Positions 24,733-36,900 of a stretch of 64,000 bases of DNA are shown one piece after another. Within the stretch, counting starts at the first letter, position 1. Every line of letters begins with the position of its first letter. The notes beneath the pieces are model-generated. The model saw only the letters and a program-made list of their open reading frames with translations, did no database searches and had not been told where the DNA came from. The DNA is from Bolinopsis microptera (taxonomy: Eukaryota > Ctenophora > Tentaculata > Lobata > Bolinopsidae). The DNA lies in contig NC_087083.1 in the NCBI RefSeq assembly GCF_026151205.1, positions 8,243,460 to 8,307,459 of the forward strand. The letters are read 5' to 3'. The position numbers and the translations under genes are program-made.

Positions 24733-26910
24733 TTAATAATGTTCTATCAAGCGAGCTACAGGCTCCAATTTCTCTAATAAACGGTAAATGTTATCATCTG
24801 CTTCATTATAATATTCACTATCTGTACTATCTAAACTATCTTCATCTGATGATAACGGGTGGTGTAGTATCAGAACAGAGCACTTAACCCGTGCTCGTGA
24901 TATTGCGGTGTAAAGAACACGCAGATCATGATCCTTATCTCCCTCCAATTCAAGCACCGCAATAACAGCAGGCCACTCACTTGAATAGCAATCCCAACAC
25001 TTACACGGTATCATTTCGTAACCTTCAGTTCTCAGAGTCTCTACAGCAGTCTGTGCAATCATAAAACCATAATCGTCGTAGTATATTATTCCTATATCAG
25101 TATAATCTAAATCATTTGTCTTCAATAACATCTTAAATTCATTTATCAAAAGGTCTTTCATCAATATTTTACTGGAATCGCAACAGAGTCCCTCCATAAA
25201 ATGTATCGTAATTAATGGTCCATGTATGAAATGTCCATACTCCTGTTTTGGGCACAATTTCGCTCTCGCAGCGCTTTTTGCAGTATGTAAATCCCTGGAC
25301 ATTTCTAAAACAATTGATATGTCGTAGGTGTTCCTCAAGTTTTTATACAAATAAACTCGCTGCTCATCCAACAACAACGCCAGTTCAGCTAAATGTTCGC
25401 CATAATTCTGTTCGCCATAATACAGATACCATAGAGACTGTATCATGTCACATGCTACCCACATGTGTTGTTCATCAGATAACTTTCTTAGAGTAACAAT
25501 AAAATCTCGCAGCGTAACGTCAAAGTAAGAAAAATAGTTCATGAAAACCTGCATATCGTCTATAAATACACTACTGTCCGTTTGAGATGCCATCAGATTC
25601 GATATCTTTTCCACATGTCCCGGGGCATTGATAAATTCTGGTTCTATCTTGATGATAACAACTTGGTAGAGTTCCTTAATTCTACTTTCTGCATTTATTG
25701 TCTCGTCAACTCCTGTGAACCAGCCGTCTTGAAATTCACCCGTGATCGTCTGATACCTTACCCTTGCGTTACCCAGTGCAGTTTCATACAAGTTAGCATT
25801 ATTACCTTCACCAGCAAATGTGATGACCACGATCTTGTTCTTCTTATAAGATAACGCTAACTGTAGAATCTTACCGCACATTATAACTGTTTTACCAGTC
25901 CCAGCCGGTCCATTTATCCACATCAACTTTTCTTTTGATTTTAATGTATTGTCTTGTTCAGCAGTCAAATATTTGATACCGACAAAATCTCTAACGTAAG
26001 GAGGAGCTTCTACTACACCAGGATTTGAATTAACATTTCTCACTCCCTTTTTCTCACACGTGACAATTGCATTCCTCAACTGCTCATCAATATCTCGGAT
26101 ATTCCATCCCAAAGAACATCTCCTTTTATCCCATTTATTATCCTTGTTAGCCCGCAAAGCGAGAAGGATGTTCTTGGTCTCCTCAAATGTTTCAGGACAC
26201 TGTAGTTTTTCAGAAGCTTTGTCTGTGATGTTTTTCTTCCACCAACGGCGGAATTTCTCGTCATTATAAGCTGGTTCCTTGTATTCATTTGGTGCAACAA
26301 CAACCTTGAATACTGGAGGGATAACACTTCCTAACATTTCAGCAATCCCCAGGATAAGTTTTTCTGTTCGACTCGCTTGAAGTTTTCCATACCCCAGATC
26401 AGATTTGTTTTTCTTGACTTCAATAATAACGAAATATTTTTTTCCCATTATGACGAAGTCACACTCCCCTTCTTTAACATTGTCGTCTCGATCACATGGT
26501 TTCCCTTCTTTCTTGCCTTTTATATATGAATGGTCTCCAACGAAAATCTGGTAATCACTGTGAAGGTATTCCAAACTTTGAAGTACTATGATTTCCTCAC
26601 GTTGCTTCATTCTCTCAAGAACCCTAAAAACCTTAACCTCAGCCTCAAACCCATCTTGGTTATCTTTAATATCTTCACAGTATTTCTTAATTTCTGGCTT
26701 TGATTTCTTGACCTTGTTGACAGATTTCCAATCAATTTTATCGACGAATTTAGATATCGGCAATGGTGGCACCATAACCGGGTAATAGACAGATCGTTGT
26801 TCAGGATTCTGTTTGGGTAGTGGTTGAAATGTTTGGATGTAGTTTTCACGTATATCTTTACCGTCTGTTTTCAGTTCTGCAACCCGAGCACCTGATAAAT
26901 TGTTTGGCAT
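24733..26910 (-). CDS. Intronless NERD-nuclease / superfamily 1 helicase-like protein
   Basis: 725 residues in one open frame with an ATG start. Residues about 85-170 look like a NERD (nuclease-related, PD-(D/E)xK-like) domain: DGFEAEVKVF, then GECDFVIM and FVIIEVKKN, giving candidate residues D151, E164 and K166. A Walker A motif GPAGTGKT lies at 334-341, a Walker B-like VFIDDMQ around 448-454, and a helicase motif VI-like LYTAISRARVKC around 666-677. The C-terminal tail is acidic (about 686-706). Family knowledge: NERD plus UvrD/DUF2075-type helicases are common in bacteria, often in defence or DNA-processing contexts. A nucleic-acid role is therefore inferred; the substrate is unknown. It is intronless between a many-exon array and a 25-exon gene, which suggests horizontal or retro-type origin. 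No inactivating stop is seen. Confidence 0.75.
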   Translation of the reverse strand: MPNNLSGARVAELKTDGKDIRENYIQTFQPLPKQNPEQRSVYYPVMVPPLPISKFVDKIDWKSVNKVKKSKPEIKKYCEDIKDNQDGFEAEVKVFRVLERMKQREEIIVLQSLEYLHSDYQIFVGDHSYIKGKKEGKPCDRDDNVKEGECDFVIMGKKYFVIIEVKKNKSDLGYGKLQASRTEKLILGIAEMLGSVIPPVFKVVVAPNEYKEPAYNDEKFRRWWKKNITDKASEKLQCPETFEETKNILLALRANKDNKWDKRRCSLGWNIRDIDEQLRNAIVTCEKKGVRNVNSNPGVVEAPPYVRDFVGIKYLTAEQDNTLKSKEKLMWINGPAGTGKTVIMCGKILQLALSYKKNKIVVITFAGEGNNANLYETALGNARVRYQTITGEFQDGWFTGVDETINAESRIKELYQVVIIKIEPEFINAPGHVEKISNLMASQTDSSVFIDDMQVFMNYFSYFDVTLRDFIVTLRKLSDEQHMWVACDMIQSLWYLYYGEQNYGEHLAELALLLDEQRVYLYKNLRNTYDISIVLEMSRDLHTAKSAARAKLCPKQEYGHFIHGPLITIHFMEGLCCDSSKILMKDLLINEFKMLLKTNDLDYTDIGIIYYDDYGFMIAQTAVETLRTEGYEMIPCKCWDCYSSEWPAVIAVLELEGDKDHDLRVLYTAISRARVKCSVLILHHPLSSDEDSLDSTDSEYYNEADDNIYRLLEKLEPVARLIEHY

Positions 26911-27923
26911 ATAACAAACGGTTGATAATTCAGCGCTTTATAGATATTATTATTAACAACACATAAAAGGATAGTGGGTATCTATCTAATTCTGTGGATT
27001 TTGACCCTCAGGGAGATAAAATTGCAACAGTAAAAGAGGACATTAATCTTACCAATTAGGTCTGATTGGAGGGTTGTTGAACTTGAAGGTTCGTTTTCAG
27101 TCATTTTGATCTTTCTAGCACATTCTAGAAATTGTTTTGTAAGTCAGATTTTATAGACAGTGTGATAAATAATAAAAGAATTCGTCTTAAATTTTATTGA
27201 TTTTCAACGAGTAAAATTAGTACTTGTGTTTTCAGCTAATTAAAATGTGGTGAATTTAAGATTAGCCACAAAAAGTAATGACACAGCAATTATTCAATAA
27301 AATACCAATATATTGTAAATCATCATAAATAACTTAAATTCTACTTTAACAATCTCGAGCTATATAAACTGTTTTCCTAGACCGCAAATAAGTTCAACAA
27401 TAATTCTTACTCTGTTGGCTAAGCTAACAAATTCAACAGGGTCAACACAGTTCAACATGTTGACACGTGCAACACTTTTAACATGAGTCAAACACATTTA
27501 AAACAGTCCACGAAGAGGTTATTGAAAACATGACATAGTCATAATCAAGACTTCAGTAAGTCAATACATTGATAAAATTGAAAAAAAAAGAGAATATATA
27601 TTCTCAAAACTATAACGTTTGTAGTACTCCCATTCGATGAATAACTCATTAAAAATACAAAAATATGTTTATTAAACTAAACGCCGATAACCACAATAGT
27701 TCGATGATTTAAATCATACTAAGAAAACTAACTATTGTCAACAATCATTGCTCCATTAGATGCCAAAATAGCTTATTTACTTAATAAAGCAATATCTTCT
27801 TGACCTTTCTGAAGATTAAATATATGATAAACATCCCCCTGGCCCCCACAATATTAATCACAATCACAAACATCATATTAGTATATAATCATTACCTTTA
27901 AGTTTCGGCTAACAATAAGATTT
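26911..27923. other. Intergenic: helicase upstream region and GANAB 3' flank
   Basis: AT-rich, with no open frame I can support. A minus-strand AATAAA (tttatt on plus, 27668-27673) is a candidate GANAB polyadenylation signal. The helicase promoter must lie just above 26910, but I recognise no element. Confidence 0.4.
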
Positions 27924-30900
27924 TCAAGAAAATTCAATGTCCCACTCGTCGGACAGAACAAGGTTAGGTTTCTTTAAAGTAATCGAGTGTGAGGATTTGC
28001 TGAAAGTTGAGATTATCGGACTTCCTGTGGGGATTGGAATCATCAATTGGATAATTAGATAATTGATTAGTAAGTATATCATAATTATATGTATTATAAT
28101 TAACAAGCATATCATCACGTTCTTATGAACTTATCGAAGATTCAATCGGCTAAATCAGCCAAATTAAACAATGCTCCAAATTAATTTCCATTAAAACTAA
28201 ATCAAATTTCCATGAAAATATGTATAGAAAATTATATAAAGATTTGAACAAATGAAGAAAAAAAAGGTAAAAAGCTTTGTTACCGTTATGAGAAGCAGAT
28301 AGCGAGTTATCAACTCCCAGAATAACTACTCTCTCCACACCGGCTGACTTGTAATGAGCCTCTTTTACACCAGACCTGGAGAAAGTACACGTGATGTAAC
28401 ATGTGATATAACGCGTGATATAACACGTGGTGTAACACGTGGTGTAACACGTGATATAACACGTGTTATATCACGTGGTGTCATTGTGACCTGGATATAC
28501 TGATATACACCATGTTATTGACTATTGGGATAAAATTCGAATTTAATAATCACCGCGTAGCGGGTTAAAATACGTATATAAAAAGATAAAATATTCAAAA
28601 ACTAAAAATAATGGATATTATCTCTGACCGGCACGATAGTTTATTGCCCGTGAAGCTGAGGTTCTGAAAACTAAACTTGTTGTTTTTGTAGTCGAACGAT
28701 TTGCCATCGTCAACATACGCTTCACCCTTCGCTTCACCCTGTGGTTATCATATAATTAATTAATTATTACAGACATAATTAATCAATTATAACTTTTTAA
28801 CTCAACGAATGTACATAGTACATCAAAATGGCAGTATTACATTAAAACAACGCGCTTGCGAAGATAAAATTTAATGCCAAATCAGTGATTTTCACAGAAG
28901 AAAATTCAGAAAAATATCACGTGACGCCACAAACCACGTGACGTCACACGTGCAGTGACCATTTACACGTGCCATGACGTCACAACCCACCTTGTTATCA
29001 AGAGCCACGATAATAGTGTATGGATCAGACTCCATTAATTGGGAAGACCGTCTGACTCTCATTTTAGTTAATAATATACTTCCTGAGATAAAAATAGTAG
29101 TAGTGAAATATAGTTCAGAAAATCACTTTAAACAGAAAAGTTGAATATTGTCTTTGGACTTTTGAAATGTGATTTGGAACATTAAAATAACGTTGTTCGA
29201 ATCTCATGCAGAAAAAATGTATTTCAGAGTAAATGTGAACAGTAACGCTCCCCGGGGGGGGGGGGGGTATGCAACGACCATTAATGACCATTAATGACCA
29301 TTAATGACCATTAATGACCATTAATGACCATTAATGACAATGTCAGTTTTGTCAAAATTTCATCTACTGACATTAATGGTCATGTTTTTTCCAGCACTTC
29401 TTAGAGCGAAAAGGACGGACGCCTGCATCACTTAGACCCTACCTTAAGTTAACTAACTACAAGTATATGTTATTATTTTACATTTACAATTAGAGGTTCG
29501 AAAGAGAAAACTTAGAATAGAATCTTCCGTGGTTAGGCAGACCTTCCAGAATATCACTTGAGTGGATTCCAGAGTGAGTTAGGGATTACATTTATTAAGT
29601 TCGAATGTAATGAAGAACAAATTTTGCGGCCACGGTATTTAAACCAGATAACAGTTGGTGACTTATAGTTATCAATAATAATAATTCAAAGGGCAATTTA
29701 GGAGTATCAGATCGTATCAATAGTAAAATAACAATCAATAATAAAATAATTATAACACGGGTATTAAAATTAAATACTTCGTTCCCGTTCTTATATCATA
29801 TCAAGATTTATATTTTAGCCAAATCATTATGCTAGTCGATTATATAGTAATTACACAGTAGATGAACTATTCAACTTTAGCACTTCATGAAATACATCGT
29901 CATCAGTCTGAATCGGACAACAAAAAAGCTGATCTTTTCCTAGGATTAGAAAGAACAATTCGTTTACAGTTCAATACTCTGCCTTTGGCAGTTTAAAGTT
30001 TCGACCCAAAATCGAGCACTGTCATCATGATAGTGACAAATTGATGCGACAGGAATTCGTCTAGATCTACAGTTGCCCTTTTTTGAAGCAGAGACACTCA
30101 TTGATAAGATGGTACCGAGGCAACGAAGGGGACGTTTAGCATTTTTTGGAACAAAGGTAGCACTTAATGAGTCGCCCTTTCGAATTGTTCGACGTTGACA
30201 GGGCTTAGAAGAATTTTTGCAGCCCGGTTGGTATGGCACAGAACCCTCGAAACAGCCGGTACCAAAAAATTTCGATCTCCGACTTTTATTTCCAAATATC
30301 GTCTTACGATGGCATAGAAGGTACTGTGAGGAGGTATTGAAAATCCAAATTATCAAAAGCAATCAACACAAATAAAGGAAATCAATACAATTCAAATCCA
30401 CGCAAACTGCAAACAAGCATGTATACTAAGTCAACTGCAAACAAGCATTTATACTAAGTCAACTGTAAACAAGCATTTATACTAAGTCAACTGCAAACAA
30501 GCATTTATACTAAGTCAAATGCAAACAAGCAAACAGACAAGACAAGTTACCAACGTATAACAGAATGGTGCTTAGCACTCATTCCGAAACCGAGGTCCGA
30601 GCCTCTATTAGGCGAATATAAATTCGTTTTCTCAAACGAGACTCTGGCAATCGATGTAGGGGGCCTGGGGGCTGTGAGAAACTTTATAGAAGTGATACAA
30701 AGTGATCATAATTGTAAATTTCTTGGACATGTTGCTTCCAAGATAGTTCAGAATTTCAATTATTTAATGACCATTAATGACCATTAATGACCATTAATGA
30801 CCATTAATGACCATTAATGACCATTAATGACAATGTCAGTTTTGACAAAATTCCATCTACTGACATTAATGGTCGTTGCATACCCCCCCGCTCCCCAATG

Positions 30901-33900
30901 TAATTTGAGCTACTCTCGGAGGACAGAATTATTTAATTCAACAGTGTATACAAGAATTACTATTAGTGTATACAAGAAGTGTATACAAGAATTACTATTA
31001 GTATCATATGGAGATGTAAAATGTGTACATACATTTTACATCTCCATATAATACTAATTCTTGAATGACTTAAATGCATTTTAATATGTTTTTAATGTAG
31101 AAGCGTGCAATAAACGTAATCATTTATTTAATTATTACATTACCTCCTTTAATAAAGAGTGGAGTAGAGGATAGCTTAACAGAAATGTGCATAGTTCCAG
31201 GAGAGTATTTAGTATAACTGTGATAATCGTACCAGACCTGACACAATATTTACTTGAGTTTCACTGAGCTGTTATCTGACGAAAATGCTCAAGAAAAATT
31301 GACTTTGAAGTCAAACATATCAGAACTTCACCAGATGTGATTAAAAACATTAATACTTGAGTTAAGAACTATATTTTGTGTTAAGGAAACCTGTGGACCA
31401 GGGAGAGTAACCAAATGACTCTTCTCGTTGGACTCCAGGACAGGTGAAGATAACAGACTGTCTCCCAGCAGGAACTCTTCTTGGTTTGAGTAAAGGGAGG
31501 TGTCGGAGGGATGGTCGTACCATAGCGGTCTGCAATATAACTTACTCTTATCATTACTTATCATTACTTAGTACCATAGCGGTCTGCAATATAACTTACT
31601 CTTATCATTACTTATCATTACTTAGTACCATAGCGGTCTGCAATATAACTTACTCTTATCATTACTTATCATTACTTAGTACCATAGCGGTCTGCAATAT
31701 AACTTACTCTTATCATTACTTATCATTACTTAGTACCATAGCGGTCTGCAATATAACTTACTCTTATCATTACTTATCATAACTTAGTACCATAGCGGTC
31801 TGCAATATAACTTACTCTTATCATTACTTAGTACCATAGCGGTCTGCAATATAACTTACTCTTATCATTACTTATCATTACTTAGTACCATAGCGGTCTG
31901 CAATATAACTTACTCTTATCATTACTTATCATAACTTAGTACCATAGCGGTCTGCAATATAACTTACTCTTATCATTACTTAGTACCATAGCGGTCTGCA
32001 ATATAACTTACTCTTATCATTACTTATCATTACTTAGTACCATAGCGGTCTGCAATATAACTTACTCTTATCATTACTTATCATAACTTAGTACCATAGC
32101 GGTCTGCAATATAACTTACTCTTATCATTACTTAGTACCATAGCGGTCTGCAATATAACTTACTCTTATCATTACTTATCATTACTTAGTACCATAGCGG
32201 TCTGCAATATAACTTACTCTTATCATTACTTATCATAACTTAGTACCATAGCGGTCTGCAATATAACTTACTCTTATCATTACTTAGTACCATAGCGGTC
32301 TGCAATATAACTTACTCTTATCATTACTTATCATAACTTAGTACCATAGCGGTCTGCAATATAACTTACTCTTATCATTACTTATCATAACTTAGTACCA
32401 TAGCGGTCTGCAATATAACTTACTCTTATCATTACTTAGTACCATAGCGGTCTGCAATATAACTTACTCTTATCATTACTTATCATTACTTAGTACCATT
32501 AAGGTCTGCAATATAACTTACTCTTATCATTACTTATCATTACTTAGTACCATAGCGGTCTGCAATATAACTTACTCTTATCATTACTTATCATTACTTA
32601 GTACCATAGCGGTCTGCAATATAACTTACTCTTATCATTACTTATCATAACTTAGTACCATAGCGGTCTGCAATATAACTTACTCTTATCATTACTTAGT
32701 ACCATAGCGGTCTGCAATATAACTTACTCTTATCATTACTTATCATTACTTAGTACCATAGCGGTCTGCAATATAACTTACTCTTATCATTACTTATCAT
32801 AACTTAGTACCATAGCGGTCTGCAATATAACTTACTCTTATCATTACTTAGTACCATAGCGGTCTGCAATATAACTTACTCTTATCATTACTTATCATTA
32901 CTTAGTACCATAGCGGTCTGCAATATAACTTACTCTTATCATTACTTATCATAACTTAGTACCATAGCGGTCTGCAATATAACTTACTCTTATCATTACT
33001 TAGTACCATAGCGGTCTGCAATATAACTTACTCTTATCATTACTTATCATTACTTAGTACCATAGCGGTCTGCAATATAACTTACTCTTATCATTACTTA
33101 TCATAACTTAGTACCATAGCGGTCTGCAATATAACTTACTCTTATCATTACTTAGTACCATAGCGGTCTGCAATATAACTTACTCTTATCATTACTTATC
33201 ATAACTTAGTACCATAGCGGTCTGCAATATAACTTACTCTTATCATTACTTATCATAACTTAGTACCATAGCGGTCTGCAATATAACTTACTCTTATCAT
33301 TACTTAGTACCATAGCGGTCTGCAATATAACTTACTCTTATCATTACTTATCATTACTTAGTACCATTAAGGTCTGCAATATAACTTACTCTTATCATTA
33401 CTTATCATTACTTAGTACCATAGCGGTCTGCAATATAACTTACTCTTATCATTACTTATCATTACTTAGTACCATAGCGGTCTGCAATATAACTTACTCT
33501 TATCATTACTTACTGGTTATATTACATAACTTACTCTTATCATTACTTCCTTGTTATATTACCTCTTAAAACATGAAATTGCTGCTCATCACTTCTGATA
33601 ACTTGAAAAAGCTCAACAATTGAGATTCAAAACATACATACATTGTATACGTACATTGTATATTAGCATAATATGACGTCATTACCCATTAAGAGGCAAA
33701 TAAAATGACGTCATCAAATTGTCACGTGACATTAACTAACCTCATAATAGGGGAATTATCAACAGAGGCTTTATAAAATTGGGTATAAATGTAAGGTAGA
33801 AGCTGATAACGCAGGATAAGTGCATCTCTTATCAAAGCTGTGTTTTCTTCACCTGAAACACAAGAATTTATTTTTAAAAGGAAAATTATTGGATATTACT

Positions 33901-36900
33901 TTAACGAAACTGTTCCTTAAATATAAATCGTGTATCAATCCTTCGCGGGTACTTGAGTACCAAACAAATTAATTAGCTTTTAAAATACATGCGGAAGAAA
34001 ATGCCTTATTCAATAAATAAAAATTAAAAAATGTCATAATAAGATGAATTAAAACAATTAAAAAATATAAATATAAGTTAAAAGATAAAAGCAACTCACC
34101 AAACAACCAGGGTTCCCGGCGTCTGGTATCAATGTGTGCGTGAGCGCGAAGGAAGGGTTGTAATACTCCAACCTGGTGGAGAATACTTTAGATATCATAT
34201 ATTATATACACCCTTATATATATAATATAAGTATATATACTCTTTATAGAGCTAGACAACAATTTGTTGATTTTATTAATGATAAATGTAAAAAAGTGGT
34301 ACATGATCTGGACATGCTTAAGATAATAGACATTGTTTAAAGATACTATTTAAGTAAAAAGAAAAGCACAGATATTCCCAACTTAAGCACTCCTTCTAGA
34401 ATAACAGCAGTAAGAAACCCACTGGATACTGAAAATGTAGCTCACCTGGTACCACCTAACTAGTAGCTCCGTGGCTGGGCTCCCGAAGAAACCCCCAACA
34501 TCCGCCCCCACGAAGGTGTATCCCGCTACGTTTAAAGAGAGTAACATTGGGATGGACATCTTGAGGTGCTCCCACGAGGCGTAGTTATCCCCCGTCCAGA
34601 TGGGTCCTGAAGTAGGAATAGGTATAAGATAAATCACGTGACGTTATCACACCGTCACGTGACGTCATCACACATTCATACCGTCACGTGATGTCAACAC
34701 TCTGTCACGTGACGTCATCACACATTCACACCATCACGTGACGTCAAAACTTTGTCACGTGACGTCATAACACTGTCACGTGACGTCATAACACTGTCAC
34801 GTGACGTCATAACACTGTCACGTGACGTCATAACACTGTCACGTGACGTCATAACACTGTCACATTATGTCACGTTCGGAAACTCAACATCATGATAAAT
34901 AAAATAAATACCCCTCACCTATCCTATGGGATCCTACAAAGAACGCTCGGGACAGCACGAAGGGGCGAGCAGTATTCTGAGATCGGAGAACTTGTCCATC
35001 ACTAGATGCTTTGTGCATGTAGTGTCCGTATATATTGTGGACATCACGGTGCTCCCACTGCTCTGCGTGTAGGTTGTCTTTAGGCATGCTCACCTGAGGG
35101 GAGTGGGAGTTGAAGGTTCTAGGAAGTTTTCTTGGTTTCCTGGTCCATCTCAGAGTTAAAACCACTTTAAAACGATCGCATTTGATTTTAGGATTTTTAA
35201 TTACTAATGGCGAGGATGGCGAAAAAAAACCTCACAGTATTGGTAATACCAGGGTAAATGTATGGAGACATGTTTCGGATAAATGGTGAAGGATAATGAT
35301 CCCCCTTAGCAATCTCAATAACATTACCAATAGACTTCAGAACACATAACACTAAAATTTGTCTAAATTAGTCTAAAATTTAGCTAAAATAGTCCCACCT
35401 CAGGTCCATTAAACACACTGGGCTCGTTCATATCATTCCAAGTGAAGAGCGAGGGAGAAGAGCCCTGGTAATTGTCGTATGAGAATTGTTCTGCCCACCA
35501 CTGTCGGGCACAGGGCGAGGTGTAGTCTATCCACGAGCTGGTACCTGGCAAAGTGTGACGTCATACAACGCGTTGTGTGGCTTCATGTCACGTGGTGTGA
35601 CGTCATAGCTGCACGTTGTAGGACTTCATATCAATTGTTTACATTGTGACGTAATGACAAATTTGTTAAGTTGTGGATTGTTTTCAGTGGTTTAACATGA
35701 GGACAACAGCTGATGTTATTCCTTACCAGGCCAGCAGTGTCCCTCAAAGTTCCCGCCGTCCTTGTTTTGAACGTAAATCCCACAAGTGGAGTGATCCTTC
35801 CCCGCTTTGTACAAACCCCAGTTCTTGTCAACCTGGCATATGGGGCGTCAATCGATGATAGTGAGAATTTGATGTTGAGAGAAGTCGCCATTTGATTGGA
35901 TCGTAAATACACAAAACTGTTTGAGATGACAGTTTTCATTGAAAACTGTTATTTATTAACTTAACTTTAAGTTGAAAACGTTTTAGTTTACTAAAGTTAT
36001 CGTTACTTCCAATTTAGACAAATCATACACTTATCTTGTTCATAAGATGATTAGATAAAATGTTTAGATAAAATGTGTCAAAAGACAAGTTTTATAATGA
36101 GAAGTAAGACATACCTTTATATGAGGATCTATAATAGTAACCATGTTTCTACCTTTACCAGCTAAAGTACTCAACATTTCCTTGCTGTCAGGAAACTTCC
36201 TAGCATCCCATGAGAAATACCTGAAACAAATATACTTCGTACACACTTTCAAACACAAGGAAATATTTTTCATTGTTAGATGTCAAACACAAGGAAACGT
36301 TTTGTTTTGACATATGGATACTTACTGAATTGTATCAGGGGGTATCAGTAGAGTAATCCTTACCTGTGGCCTCAGGGCCATAGTAATGGATAGCAAAGTG
36401 ATGAGCAGGTTACATGATCACTTGATTAAATAACCAGGACCTCCGGCGTGACACCCGAGTAGGCCAGCTCTGATTTTTCTACTGTCATCAAAATTTAAAG
36501 GAAGAAAACCAATTCAGATGATAAGCATCTAATCATGTGGTCACACGTTGTCAAATGTTTAAAGTGATTTACCTTCTACCATCATTATGTTACAACGTGT
36601 GACCGTATGTTACAACGCAACGTGTGACCACATGATCAGATGTTTCAATTGATTTACCTTTTACCATCAGTATGTTCGATATCTAGCCAGATTACATCCA
36701 TTGGTATATCGTACTTATCAAAATTAGCGTCAACTCTGAAATTATTGATTGTCAGTAACCGAAAAAACATCCTTCGTATCAAATCTAGGAAGAATTGCTG
36801 TACAATATAAATAGTGTGTAGCAGTGAGAACAAGGACGATTAAATAAACTGGAAATATGAGTTTTCTATTCAAGATCACTTGATGTAAAATATAACATTT

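Noticed and set aside
31444..31782. 112-codon plus-strand frame with repeated [17 protein letters not shown] units
   Set aside because: It is a translation of the exon 20 acceptor minisatellite; only unit length and lack of stops make it look open.
31520..33520. CRISPR-like regular array
   Set aside because: There are no unique spacers, units are directly abutting, and the setting is an animal intron.
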